Below are positions 52,101 to 63,683 of a DNA stretch of 64,000 bases, piece after piece. The notes beneath the pieces are model-generated. The model had not been told where the DNA came from and ran no database searches. It saw only the letters and a list, made by a program, of their open reading frames with translations. The stretch is from contig JBJMHZ010000028.1 in NCBI GenBank assembly GCA_045807125.1, positions 73,170 to 137,169 on the forward strand, written 5' to 3'. The position numbers and the translations under genes were made by a program. The DNA comes from JBJMHZ01 sp045807125 (GTDB taxonomy: Bacteria; Actinomycetota; Actinomycetes; JAWWOL01). Numbering within the stretch: position 1 is the stretch's first letter; each line of letters opens with the position of its first letter.

Positions 52101-52175
52101 CAGCACCGAGCGGAACGGGCCGCTGTCGCTGTTGCTGCGGCTGCCGTTGCTACGGCTGTAGCGAGGTGAGCTCAT
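49104..52175 (-). CDS. Free-standing adenylation-carrier-thioester reductase (A-T-R) synthetase
   Basis: A 1023-residue single-module enzyme without condensation domain. A domain about 25-530: FFTSGTTGAPK (A3), NGYGPTE (A5), YLTGDLGRLD (A7), ENGKVDR (A10 Lys, about 508). Carrier domain: DNFMDAGGDSLKAL with the phosphopantetheine Ser about 565. Reductase domain about 645-1000: VLVTGATGFVGAQIV and catalytic YNRSKW (Tyr-x3-Lys). It should activate one amino acid and release it as an aldehyde, as in Lys2-like enzymes. My reading of the specificity code is D-S-W-D-L-V-G-I-G-K, which I cannot match. Gaps to both neighbours are below 50 bp. Confidence 0.9.
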   Translation of the reverse strand: MSSPRYSRSNGSRSNSDSGPFRSVLTMIEDQVDRRGDRPAVHHDGRALSYRTLDGLANGLAADLAQRGVRKGDTIPVLLVSSLELPVAYLALMKLGAAFVPLDPTWPDERIRATMEVLAPRAILGTASTHVPPEHRSLVVEVDVRRIAATQERPDVTLERNDFVYGFFTSGTTGAPKCAINLHVGLANRLKYMSRYFGVTGDEVVLQNSKHTFDSSVWQLFWPLTEGGRTVLPHQGEFLDLHQTIDTIAEHGVTSADFVSSIFNALVATVESDMTILPKLRSLRWLIVGSEPINPRAVRCLMSLLPGLRITNGYGPTETSIGMAFHPMSQEDDDPVPVGKPIDNCYAVIVDDDFRPVPPGGTGEIAVGGACLGAGYLGAPAVTARAFVPNAFPERIPGDRLYLTGDLGRLDHDGQLYCLGRRDFQVKIGGVRIEPGEIEIAAESCPGVWQAEALVATEQDGTKTLAVCVAGDADVTEEAVLAHLRDELPRSNVPRRVVVLDSMPLSENGKVDRGELEHVIERRVAAESAEVAVGAAPETVDGRVLWAMRAALGRPSLGPDDNFMDAGGDSLKALTAVNAIRADLDLPQLCAQDLFDQPTASRLALLIEAYQADGAVVEDESELMERDSKAVPQWPAPPIVADGDLRNVLVTGATGFVGAQIVHELLRRTELRVLCVARAADDGRARERVIAALAERDLWEPRFGDRLECLAGDMSLPRLGLGPAAWDHLAESADLVLNCAALVNFLFDYRAHRRANVLGTSEALELAGTGRPVPFYQVSTLAALQGGATIGRPLEEDVDVRSVPPPPGGYNRSKWVAEQVLANARADGACVTILRLGEVMPSTVGACPNPRALTHLMLSAFTRLGARPDAVIPSDYTPVDYAAARIVAAVCDPAARGATLHVLHPASVSFGDLLARPDLGIERVSCRELARRVRTAAAETDEPELTALAALLPDPSGAEEELRRAFDDLLTDNPALYAKDRCREAERRWGMADGSLDAAMDGYLDHLARHYRARVLQATASTH

Positions 52176-52218
52176 GTTGGTCCTCTGCTGCTCTCTGCTG
52201 GTCTCTGCCGGCTGGTGC

Positions 52219-53376
52219 TCAGTCCTTGGTCAGGGCCCGGTCGAGGTCGTCCATGACCTCGTCGACGTCGTCGATGTAGCCAAGTGCCAGCCGCACCGTG
52301 CTCCGGTCGACGCCGATGCTCTGCAGCCCCTCGTCGTCGTACTCGTAGTACGTGAAGAAGGTGCTCTGCTCGACGAGGGTCTGCGGGGCACCGAAGTTCG
52401 ACGCCATGAACGGCACCTGGAGCCGGTCGACCACCCTGGCCGTCTCCTCCTCGCTCAGGCCGAGCTCGAAGGTCACGACCCCGCCGTGCCCGGTGAGGTA
52501 CTTCGTGCCGAGCTCGTGATGCGGGTGGCTGGGCAGGCCGGTGTAGTAGACCCGGCTGACCTTGGGGTGCTCGTCCAGGAAGTGCGCGACCTTCGACCCG
52601 TACGCGTTGACCCGCTCCATGCGCATCGGGAGCGTGTAGAGGCTGCGCCGCAGCAGGAAGGCGGTGTTGCCATCGGTGACCGGTCCCGTCGTGTCGCGGA
52701 ACCAGCGGATGCGCTCGATCAGATCGGCTCGGCCGGACAGCACGCCGCAGACGATGTCGCCGTGCCCGGCGAGGTACTTCGTCGCGCTGAACAGCACGAG
52801 GTCGACTCCCCACCGCAGCGCGTGGAAGTTCGGCGGCGGCGAGAAGGAGCTGTCGCAGGTGATGAGCACGTCCGGCCCCACCGCCTCGCGGACGCGGGCG
52901 ACGTCGATGAGGTACATGTGCGGCGAGGAGGGCATCTCGAGGTGCACCAGCTGCACGCGGTCGCGCAGCTCCCGCACCTTCTCCACGAAGACGTCGGGGT
53001 CACGAATGGACACCTCGTGCACGATCACGCCGAACTTCGGCAGGATGTGGTGGAAGACGTTGCGCACCTGACGGTACGACTCGGCCGGCAGCACCACCTC
53101 GTCGCCCGCCTTCAGCAAGGTGACGAATGTCGTGAAGTGCGCAGCCATCCCCGACGAGAAGATCAGCGACGAGTCCGCCTCGCTCAGCCCCGACAGGGTC
53201 GATTCGACCTCCATCCACGTCGGGTTGCTGTAGCGGCCGTACCGGCCAGCCGGCGTCGACAGCTCGTGCAGGCCCTCCTTGACGTGCCCGGCGTCGTTGA
53301 AGTAGTACGAGGCGCTCTGGTAGACGGGGGCCGCGATGCTGTTGGTGTAGCGGTCGAGCGGTCGTGTCCGTGTCAT
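52219..53376 (-). CDS. Cystathionine gamma-synthase/lyase-like PLP enzyme
   Basis: A 385-residue Cys/Met-metabolism PLP enzyme. RYGRYSNPTW supplies the phosphate-binding Tyr/Arg of the neighbouring subunit; FSSGMAAH is the cofactor loop; CDSSFSPP holds the Asp that pairs with the pyridine nitrogen (usually DNTF); LFSATKYLAGHGD holds the Schiff-base Lys. The family carries out beta- or gamma-elimination and gamma-replacement. In this cluster a gamma-substitution making an unusual amino acid is a fair inference, but its substrate is unknown. Confidence 0.88.
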   Translation of the reverse strand: MTRTRPLDRYTNSIAAPVYQSASYYFNDAGHVKEGLHELSTPAGRYGRYSNPTWMEVESTLSGLSEADSSLIFSSGMAAHFTTFVTLLKAGDEVVLPAESYRQVRNVFHHILPKFGVIVHEVSIRDPDVFVEKVRELRDRVQLVHLEMPSSPHMYLIDVARVREAVGPDVLITCDSSFSPPPNFHALRWGVDLVLFSATKYLAGHGDIVCGVLSGRADLIERIRWFRDTTGPVTDGNTAFLLRRSLYTLPMRMERVNAYGSKVAHFLDEHPKVSRVYYTGLPSHPHHELGTKYLTGHGGVVTFELGLSEEETARVVDRLQVPFMASNFGAPQTLVEQSTFFTYYEYDDEGLQSIGVDRSTVRLALGYIDDVDEVMDDLDRALTKD

Positions 53377-53419
53377 GAGGATGACTCCCTCGCTGTCATC
53401 GCGAACGTCATGGGTCGGT

Positions 53420-54640
53420 TCATCGGGCGTGCCCGCTACCGGGGCGACGCGCGTTCATCGCCTCGATGAGCAACGGTGCTACTTCGCGCCGCAGCTCGGC
53501 GGCCGCGCCCATCCAGGCCCGGTCGATGCAGGCGCGGCGGTAGTAGAGCTGGATGTCGGCCTCCTCGGTCATTCCGTGCGCGCCGTGCATCTGCATGGCC
53601 GCCACGGTGATGTCGCCGGCGAGGTCGGCGGCCGAGGCGACCGCCTGAGCGGCGCTGAGCCGTACGTCCTCGTCACGGTCGGCCTCCCACGCCGCGGCCC
53701 GTACCAGCCAGCGAGCCCCCTCGACCCGGGTGGCGAGCTGAGCCAGCCGGTGAGCCAGGGCCTGGAACTGGCCGATCGGGCGCCCGAACTGCTTGCGCTG
53801 GGTCACCCGTGCGACGGCGAGGTCGAGCGCGCCCTGGCTCAGGCCGACCAGGTAGGCCGCGTGCCGAATGCGCGCGTGCGCGACGACCCGTGGCCAGGCC
53901 TGGCAGCCGCGCACCGCGTCGCCGTGCCACGAGAGCACCGGTGTCTGGTCGCAGCGGACTGCGTAGAGGTGGCCGCGTCCGACGTCCTCCTGGCGGCGGA
54001 ACGAGATGCTCGGATGGTCGCGGGCGACCAGCGCGCCGTGGACCGCCTGGCCGGCCGACGGGTCAGCGGACCGTCCGATGACGAGGAGGTAGCGCCCGTC
54101 GAGCGCGAAGTCGACGAACCGGCGCTGCGCGGAGATCGTCGTGCCTTCGGCGTCGCTCTCCAGGAGCCCGGGCCGGACGTGGTGATCGCGCCCGTCGTCG
54201 CGCACGGCGACCGGGATCGCGGCGCCCTCGGCGATCTCCGCGAGCCGCTTCGACGTGTCGTCGGGCATGTCGCGACCGGCTACGTCGCTTCGCGGCGCCT
54301 CGCTCGCGTGCAGGAGGGCCTCCGTCGCCAGCATCGTGTCGAGCAGCGGCCCTTGGTACAGCGCGGAGCCCAGCAGCTCGGCGAGCATGACGGCGCCAAG
54401 CTGGCCGGAGTCCTCACCGCCGTGCCCGGGCGGCAGCAGCAGGCGGGTCGCGCCGAGGTCGACCAGCGCGCGCCACACGGCCTGCCTCGTGTCGGCGACC
54501 ATGCCGCTCTCGCTGCTCGGGTCGGACTCGTCCGCCGACCACTCGCCCATCCTGCGCACTGCCGGCGCGAGCTCGTCGTCGACCAGCTCCCGGAACCGAC
54601 GCTCCAAGTCGATCTGGGCCTCGCTCAGGTCGATGTTCAT
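53420..54640 (-). CDS. Acyl-CoA dehydrogenase family protein (first of a pair)
   Basis: A 406-residue ACAD-fold protein. Recognisable parts are LLPPGHGGEDSGQLGAVMLA near the N-terminus and ARVTQRKQFGRPIGQFQALA in the FAD/CoA region, then MHGAHGMTEEADIQLYYRRA. The catalytic Glu normally found in a GTSE context is not seen, which is typical for the partner of a two-gene ACAD heteromer. It lies 16 bp downstream of the second ACAD gene. Substrate is probably a carrier- or CoA-bound acyl or aminoacyl group. Confidence 0.85.
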   Translation of the reverse strand: MNIDLSEAQIDLERRFRELVDDELAPAVRRMGEWSADESDPSSESGMVADTRQAVWRALVDLGATRLLLPPGHGGEDSGQLGAVMLAELLGSALYQGPLLDTMLATEALLHASEAPRSDVAGRDMPDDTSKRLAEIAEGAAIPVAVRDDGRDHHVRPGLLESDAEGTTISAQRRFVDFALDGRYLLVIGRSADPSAGQAVHGALVARDHPSISFRRQEDVGRGHLYAVRCDQTPVLSWHGDAVRGCQAWPRVVAHARIRHAAYLVGLSQGALDLAVARVTQRKQFGRPIGQFQALAHRLAQLATRVEGARWLVRAAAWEADRDEDVRLSAAQAVASAADLAGDITVAAMQMHGAHGMTEEADIQLYYRRACIDRAWMGAAAELRREVAPLLIEAMNARRPGSGHAR

Positions 54641-54656
54641 CTACGTCTCCTGACGG

Positions 54657-55814
54657 TCAATCCCGCTGGCGGACGGTGTCGGCTGCGATGAGCGAGAGCA
54701 TCACCTCGGACGTGCCGGCTGCCAGGGTGTAGCCGGGCGCGTCGCGGTAGTCGGCCTCGACCATCCATCCGGGAGGCGCGTCCTTGTCCCACGCCGCGAG
54801 CGCGCCGTCGAGACCGTGCACCTGGCTGGCGAGGACCGCGATCGAGCGCGCGGTCTCGGTGGTGTGCCACTTGGCCATCGGGTACGCGACGTCCTCGTAG
54901 TGACCGGCCTGCAGCCTGCTCAGCGCGCGCCAGGTGAGCAGCCGGCCGGCGCGCACGTCGGCGTCGAGCTCGACCAGGCGCTCCGCGTGAACGGAATCGG
55001 CGAGCGCCCCGTCGTCCTCGCAGCGCTGGATGAGCGCGTCCAGCTCGCGGCGGGCCCTCGCCTCGAACTCCACGCCCGTGCGCTCCAGCGGCAGCGTGCG
55101 GTTGAGCACCTGCCAGCCCGCGCCGACCTCTCCGAGGACGTCGTCCTGCGTCATGACGAGGCCGGAGAACGTCACCTCGCAGAAGCCGTCGTCCGAGACG
55201 GACGGGACGCGGCGCACCGTGACGCCGGGCGTGCGCAGCGGAACGATGAACACCGTGATCCCGTCGTACCGGTTCTCCGACGACGAGGTCCGGGCGGCGC
55301 ACAGCCCGATATCGGCGCAGTGCGTCTTGACGTTGTACAGCTTCCGGCCGTGCAGCCGCCAGCCGCCCTCGACCGGATCGGCGCGCGTCGCCAGCGCCGG
55401 CAGGTCCGATCCGACGTCCGGCTCGCTGAGGAGCACGCAGCCGATGCTCTCGCCCGCCGCCAGCTGTGGCAGCCACCGCTGGCGCTGCCCCGACGTGCCG
55501 AACAGGTTCAGAGCCAGTCCCACGATGTCGATCGACAGCGTGTGCACGATGTCGGGCACGCCGTGGGCGATCAGCTCCTCGGTGACGATCGCCTTCTCCT
55601 CGATGCTGCGGTCGAGCCCGCCGTACTGAGCGGGCCAGTTGGGCGCAAGCCAGCCGCGGGCGCCGAGCCGGCGGTAGACGTCGAGGTGGCAGGGCTCCAC
55701 GTCGGAGGTCAGCCGGCGCACCTGCTCGACCTCCGCCGCCACCTGCGGATCGCAGAGCAACGCGCAGACGTCGCGCCGGAACTCCTCTTGCTCGGTCGTG
55801 AGCTGCAGGTCCAC
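54657..55814 (-). CDS. Acyl-CoA dehydrogenase family protein (second of a pair)
   Basis: A 385-residue ACAD. GWLAPNWPAQYGGLDRS and LLSEPDVGSDLPALATRA (FAD-binding SEPDxGSD) are well conserved, as is the C-terminal PGYTLAAGTSEVMLSLIA. GTG at 55814 (VDLQLTTEQEEF) is chosen because GAGGA lies about 8 bp upstream; the frame is open 22 codons further. It follows the NRPS stop by 11 bp. With the neighbouring ACAD it probably forms an alpha-beta dehydrogenase introducing a double bond. Confidence 0.88.
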   Translation of the reverse strand: MDLQLTTEQEEFRRDVCALLCDPQVAAEVEQVRRLTSDVEPCHLDVYRRLGARGWLAPNWPAQYGGLDRSIEEKAIVTEELIAHGVPDIVHTLSIDIVGLALNLFGTSGQRQRWLPQLAAGESIGCVLLSEPDVGSDLPALATRADPVEGGWRLHGRKLYNVKTHCADIGLCAARTSSSENRYDGITVFIVPLRTPGVTVRRVPSVSDDGFCEVTFSGLVMTQDDVLGEVGAGWQVLNRTLPLERTGVEFEARARRELDALIQRCEDDGALADSVHAERLVELDADVRAGRLLTWRALSRLQAGHYEDVAYPMAKWHTTETARSIAVLASQVHGLDGALAAWDKDAPPGWMVEADYRDAPGYTLAAGTSEVMLSLIAADTVRQRD

Positions 55815-55825
55815 CGGAACCGTCC

Positions 55826-59959
<4,134 letters not shown>

Positions 59960-59972
59960 AACGGATTCCTTT

Positions 59973-60008
59973 CGGTGACGATGGCGTGCGCGGTGACGAT
60001 GGCGTGCG
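59973..60008. repeat. Perfect 18-bp tandem duplication in the NRPS leader
   Basis: CGGTGACGATGGCGTGCG occurs twice back to back, 14 bp before the NRPS start codon (minus strand). Both copies lie in the 113-bp gap between the BtrH-like gene and the NRPS gene, the largest gap in the upper half of the cluster. It may be a recent slippage duplication or a regulatory element; no stem is formed within one copy. Confidence 0.75.
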
Positions 60009-60072
60009 GGGTCCGGGACGGGGCGCATCTCGCGCCCTGCCCCGGTCGCGACACGGGTGAGGAGCGCAGTCC

Positions 60073-61104
60073 TCAGATACGGCGGAGCAGGCGCTCGAGC
60101 TCTCCGACGACGCGGACGTGGTCGTGGTGCAGCGCCGTGATCCGGTCGTCCAGGCGCTGCCAGTCGACGGCGCCGTTGCGGGTGAGCACGCTCATGATGC
60201 GCACGGTGCTCCAGTGGTGCGCGACGCGCTCGACCTCGCGTCCCACCTCGGACAGCTCCGCGATGCCGAACTGCCGGCCGGCCAGTGCGAGCCAGTCCGC
60301 GTGCAGCGCCGTGTTGGCCAGCACTGCACCGGCGACCAGGAAGAGCTCCTCCCAGATCTCCTCGCCCTCGCGCAGGCGGGCGATGACGTCGCGCAGGTAG
60401 GCCAGCTCGCCCTCGAGCCCCACGTAACCGTCGGCGATCTCGCCGGCGCGGAAGCCCTCGACGTTCCGGCGGATCACCGACCGGACGTGGTCGGGCGTGA
60501 AGGCCGGGAAGTCGTCCGCGTCGATGCTCACCTCGAGCCACCGGTTCGCGATGGGGGCGTTGGTGAAGAACATGTCCCGGTCGTGCAGCAGCGGGTTGCC
60601 AGAGCCGCGCGCGGCCATCAGCTCCGAGATCTTGATGTCGCCGTCGAAGCGCGGAGGCACCGCGTCGAGCACGCGGACGGTGCCCCGGTCCTCGTCGAAG
60701 CCGTAGACGATGGAGAGATGGTTGGTGTGCACGTCCTGGTACGCCGGCCGGAACGGCAGGTCGAAGTTGTCGACGGCGCAGATGACCGGACGGCCGGCCA
60801 GCACCTCGTCGCGGACCTCGGACCATGCCTCGTCGTCGCCGGCCGGCTCGTGCCACTTCGAGCTGATCGGGTGGTACGGCGCGATCGCCTCCCATAGGGA
60901 AGCGCCGGGCCGGCAGGGGTAGTAGTACTCCTCGCGCCGCAGGTCCTGCGGCAGGTGGAGGAAGCCCCACGCGGCACCGAGCGTCTCGAGGACCGGCGCG
61001 CCGTGGAAGTCGAGGAGCGTGCCGGCGCTCGTCCAGAGGCAGCCGACGAGGTCATGGCGCCAGAAGCGGACGCCGTCGAGGGTGCACGTACGGGTGGCGC
61101 TCAT
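60073..61104 (-). CDS. BtrH-like (papain-fold) acyltransferase
   Basis: A 343-residue protein. The N-terminal half fits BtrH_N: an early Cys in VGCLWTSAGTLLD, a His in HTNHLSIVYGFDED and an Asp in VRVLDAVPP would form a Cys-His-Asp triad. The C-terminal half is helical (ALHADWLALAGRQFGIAELS). BtrH moves an acyl-amino-acyl group from a carrier protein to an amine in butirosin synthesis. Here an acyl or aminoacyl transfer from the NRPS carrier is possible. ATG overlaps the upstream stop (ATGA). Confidence 0.75.
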   Translation of the reverse strand: MSATRTCTLDGVRFWRHDLVGCLWTSAGTLLDFHGAPVLETLGAAWGFLHLPQDLRREEYYYPCRPGASLWEAIAPYHPISSKWHEPAGDDEAWSEVRDEVLAGRPVICAVDNFDLPFRPAYQDVHTNHLSIVYGFDEDRGTVRVLDAVPPRFDGDIKISELMAARGSGNPLLHDRDMFFTNAPIANRWLEVSIDADDFPAFTPDHVRSVIRRNVEGFRAGEIADGYVGLEGELAYLRDVIARLREGEEIWEELFLVAGAVLANTALHADWLALAGRQFGIAELSEVGREVERVAHHWSTVRIMSVLTRNGAVDWQRLDDRITALHHDHVRVVGELERLLRRI

Positions 61105-61706
61105 GCGGCGGCTCCGATGGCAGGTCGGGCGACAAGGGTGATGGCGAACACGTGGATCGCGGGGTTGTCCGGCATGTGCAGCGCAGCGAGGTCCGTCTCG
61201 CGCGGCACCGGGACGCGGGTGCGCCAGATGGACGGGCCCATGCGGCGCTGGATGTGCCGCGGGTAGTGCAGGGCCGTGCAGTGCAGGCCCTCCTGCTCGC
61301 CGAAGTGCGCGGGCGTCTCCGCCCAGAAGTCCGACACCCGGAGCCACTCGGGATCCACCGTGCCGTCGGCGTAGTGGAGGTACATGGCGTCCTCGCTGCG
61401 CCGCTCCGAGGCGGCGAGGAGGTAGATCCAGTCGTAGGCGCCAGGTGGCACGTCGATGAGCTGCCCGACGCACCGGAAGTTGTCCGCCCCGTCCGGTCGC
61501 TGCGCGGGGAACCGGAAGGGGATCGCGCCCAGCTGGATCGTTCCGCCGGGGCTCGGCAGCTCGTTCGCGGGGAAGCTGTTGTCCCAGATGTTGAACTGCC
61601 CGCGGGCCAGTTGGTCCGGCGCCGTGATCCCGCGGTTGTTGAAGTGGGTCTCGACGTCGACGGGGATCTCACCCGTTGGCAACTCCAGCTCGGTCCTTGC
61701 GACCAT
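61101..61706 (-). CDS. Predicted beta-sandwich protein of unknown function
   Basis: A 201-residue cytosolic protein without signal peptide. Its motif order (THFNNRGITAP, GQFNIWDNSFPANELP, IPFRFPAQRPDGADNFRC, then VPPGAYDWIYLLAASERR) resembles jelly-roll sugar-binding domains seen at the ends of fucosidases and similar enzymes, but no catalytic residues are evident. It is coupled to the BtrH-like gene and 8 bp after the GNAT gene. I cannot assign a function; a binding or scaffold role is a guess. Confidence 0.7.
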   Translation of the reverse strand: MVARTELELPTGEIPVDVETHFNNRGITAPDQLARGQFNIWDNSFPANELPSPGGTIQLGAIPFRFPAQRPDGADNFRCVGQLIDVPPGAYDWIYLLAASERRSEDAMYLHYADGTVDPEWLRVSDFWAETPAHFGEQEGLHCTALHYPRHIQRRMGPSIWRTRVPVPRETDLAALHMPDNPAIHVFAITLVARPAIGAAA

Positions 61707-61714
61707 GTGACGGT

Positions 61715-62671
61715 CTACCTCTCTGTGCGTTGGGTGGTCAGCTCCCGTGGATCGGGCTCCGACTGCGGCAATGGCCTGATCGCCGCCCAGAGATCCTGGT
61801 GGTACGTGCGGGGCATGACGTGGGCGACGATGTCGTGCCGCCCCCCGTCGAAGCTGACGGCGGTGCCGTGCGGATCGGGCGCGGCGCCCGGCATGTCCCG
61901 CAGGACGTCGCCGAGCTCGTCGGCCTCGCCGCGCCAGAGGTCTACCCCGGCCAGTCGGGCCGTATCGTCAGGCGCCGACCGCAGGCTGCCCGCGACCGCG
62001 GATGCCACGCTCTGCCTGCCGATCCGGGCCACCGCGCTGAGCCGGCCGGCCGCGAGGAACCAGCAGACGGCACCGTTCACGGCATCGTCCGTCGTGCGCA
62101 GCGGGAACGGCGGCATCGCGTGCCGCGCCGTGGCGGGATCGCGCTCCATCCTGATCTCCGTCAGGAGCTTGTCGTCGGTCGCGAGGTGATGCGTCGCGGC
62201 GCGGTATCCGAGTTGCGCGTAGTACGCCGGGAGGCACCGCTCGACCACTGCGTCGAGCTGGACCGAACGGACGCCGTCCGCGGCGAGCGCGCGCTCGACG
62301 GCCGCCACCAACCGGCGACCGAGCCCGCGTCCTCGTGAGCCCGGTACGACCGCTATCCGGGACACGAACCACGCGCCGTCCTCGATGCGCTCGCACCGCA
62401 GGGCAGCCATCGGCTCGCCGCTCGCATCGACCGCCATCCAGACCGTGCCGCCCTCGGCGAGGAACTGCGAGACGGATGCCGCGTCATCCTCCGCGCCGTC
62501 GGGGGCCGGGAGGCAGGCGAAGGGATCGCTCCCCGAGTACGCGGCGCGCGTGAGCGCCGCGACGCTGATGATGCGCTCGGGTGCGATGCCGCCGGCGGTG
62601 GCACCGATCAGTGCGAGCGACCGGCCGCCGAGGGCCGGTGCCTGCGCCGCCTCGCTGGTGGGCCGGGCCAC
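61715..62671 (-). CDS. GNAT-family acetyltransferase with C-terminal extension
   Basis: A 318-residue protein. Residues about 35-185 form the GNAT domain; the acetyl-CoA motif A is ISRIAVVPGSRGRGLGRRLV-like (R-x-x-G-x-G about 120), and AYYAQLGYRAATHH is motif B. About 130 residues follow with no recognised family. The GTG at 62671 shares a base with the MbtH stop (TAGTG). It may acetylate the amino acid product for self-protection or as a biosynthetic step. Confidence 0.8.
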   Translation of the reverse strand: MARPTSEAAQAPALGGRSLALIGATAGGIAPERIISVAALTRAAYSGSDPFACLPAPDGAEDDAASVSQFLAEGGTVWMAVDASGEPMAALRCERIEDGAWFVSRIAVVPGSRGRGLGRRLVAAVERALAADGVRSVQLDAVVERCLPAYYAQLGYRAATHHLATDDKLLTEIRMERDPATARHAMPPFPLRTTDDAVNGAVCWFLAAGRLSAVARIGRQSVASAVAGSLRSAPDDTARLAGVDLWRGEADELGDVLRDMPGAAPDPHGTAVSFDGGRHDIVAHVMPRTYHQDLWAAIRPLPQSEPDPRELTTQRTER

Positions 62672-62874
62672 TACTCCGTCGCCTGGCGCAGGCTGAGCGG
62701 CCTCATGTCGACCCACGTGCGGTCGATGTGGTCGAGGCATTCCTGCCGGGTGCCGGACGTGCCTTCCGAGCGCCAGCCGGGAGGGACGCTGCGGTCGGCC
62801 AGCCAGATCGAGTACTGCTCCTCCTGGTTGAGCACGACGACGTACGTGCGATCGTCTCCTTGCTCCTCACGCAT
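62671..62874 (-). CDS. mbtH: MbtH family protein
   Basis: A 67-residue NRPS helper that binds and activates adenylation domains. NQEEQYSIWLADRSVPPGW and TWVDMRPLSLR carry the conserved Asn, Glu, Ser, the Trp residues and the DMRPLS signature. It is the first gene of the minus-strand NRPS run, so its expression would precede that of both A-domain enzymes. Confidence 0.95.
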   Translation of the reverse strand: MREEQGDDRTYVVVLNQEEQYSIWLADRSVPPGWRSEGTSGTRQECLDHIDRTWVDMRPLSLRQATE

Positions 62875-62926
62875 CCCCGAATGACCTCCTCGCGATCGCC
62901 GCCGAATGGACCTTGGATCGGCTACG

Positions 62927-62956
62927 ACCGTACGCAGAAACGGACAAATGACTCAA
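62927..62956 (-). promoter_or_regulatory. Candidate promoter of the NRPS operon
   Basis: On the minus strand TTGAGT (62951-62956) and TACGGT (62927-62932) are separated by 18 bp, matching actinomycete -35/-10 consensus (TTGAcn, TAnnnT). It lies 53 bp upstream of mbtH in a locally AT-rich stretch. No other good pair occurs upstream of the 15-gene run. Confidence 0.5.
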
Positions 62957-63683
62957 ACCAAAGATTTATGACCGGTCGCGACGTTTCACGTGCAGGCGAC
63001 ATGTCATGTAACCGTGCGTCGCCGCAGCCGAACGGCGCTCGGACGCTTCGCTGCCGGCACGAGCGCCGCCGGCAGCAGGCGGGCGATGCGCGAGCGATGA
63101 CGCCACCGGCTCGGCACGCGCGCTTGCACGGAGGCGGAGACGTCGGCGCTTCGCCGCATCGCCTCGTCGCCGCAGCAGCAGGAACGACCCAAAAAGCCCT
63201 TGCAGGCAAGGAGATTCAGCGAGTCCCCGGCGCATCGATGCGCACCGGCCGGCGCCGGACGTCGTGGCGCCCGGAACGAATCCCGGCCCGCTCGGCCGTC
63301 CTGATGCGGGAAGCCTTCGTACCGAGCTGTACGGGTCTTCCCGTGCCGGCACAGCACCTCCACATCGGTCACACCGGTCACACCGGTCGTCGCGGTCGCG
63401 GCGCACCAGCCCGTTGCGAGGGGGCGCCACCGGATCACGCAGTGTGACGTGCCTGCCTCGCCCACCCGTCGCGGATCGCCCCAGATCAGCGCGCCGAATC
63501 CCACATCGTGGACGCGCGTCTTGCGGATCGGGCTCGACAAAGCGTGCTTCTCGCCACTACCGTGGCCGACCGTGCGCCGTCACGCCGTGATCGTCGCGCC
63601 GCATCACCCGGCCACGAGCGTCCGCTGACGCCCCGGGGGCTGGCCGGTCTCGCCATGCCGTCGACCCGGAAAGACCCCTGCGC
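62957..63683. other. Intergenic region upstream of the NRPS run
   Basis: About 730 bp without a convincing gene. Contents seen: an AT-richer segment to about 63010, and a short tandem repeat CGGTCACAC at about 63366-63388. Frames on both strands are Arg/Ala/Pro-rich and lack ribosome-binding sites or family features. No regulator gene is present here, so cluster control must lie elsewhere. Confidence 0.5.

Noticed and set aside
48126..52169. Plus-strand open frame of 1347 codons
   Set aside because: It lies antisense to the aldo/keto reductase and A-T-R genes, is low-complexity (Arg, Asp, Val, His rich) and has no domain features; typical of very GC-rich DNA.
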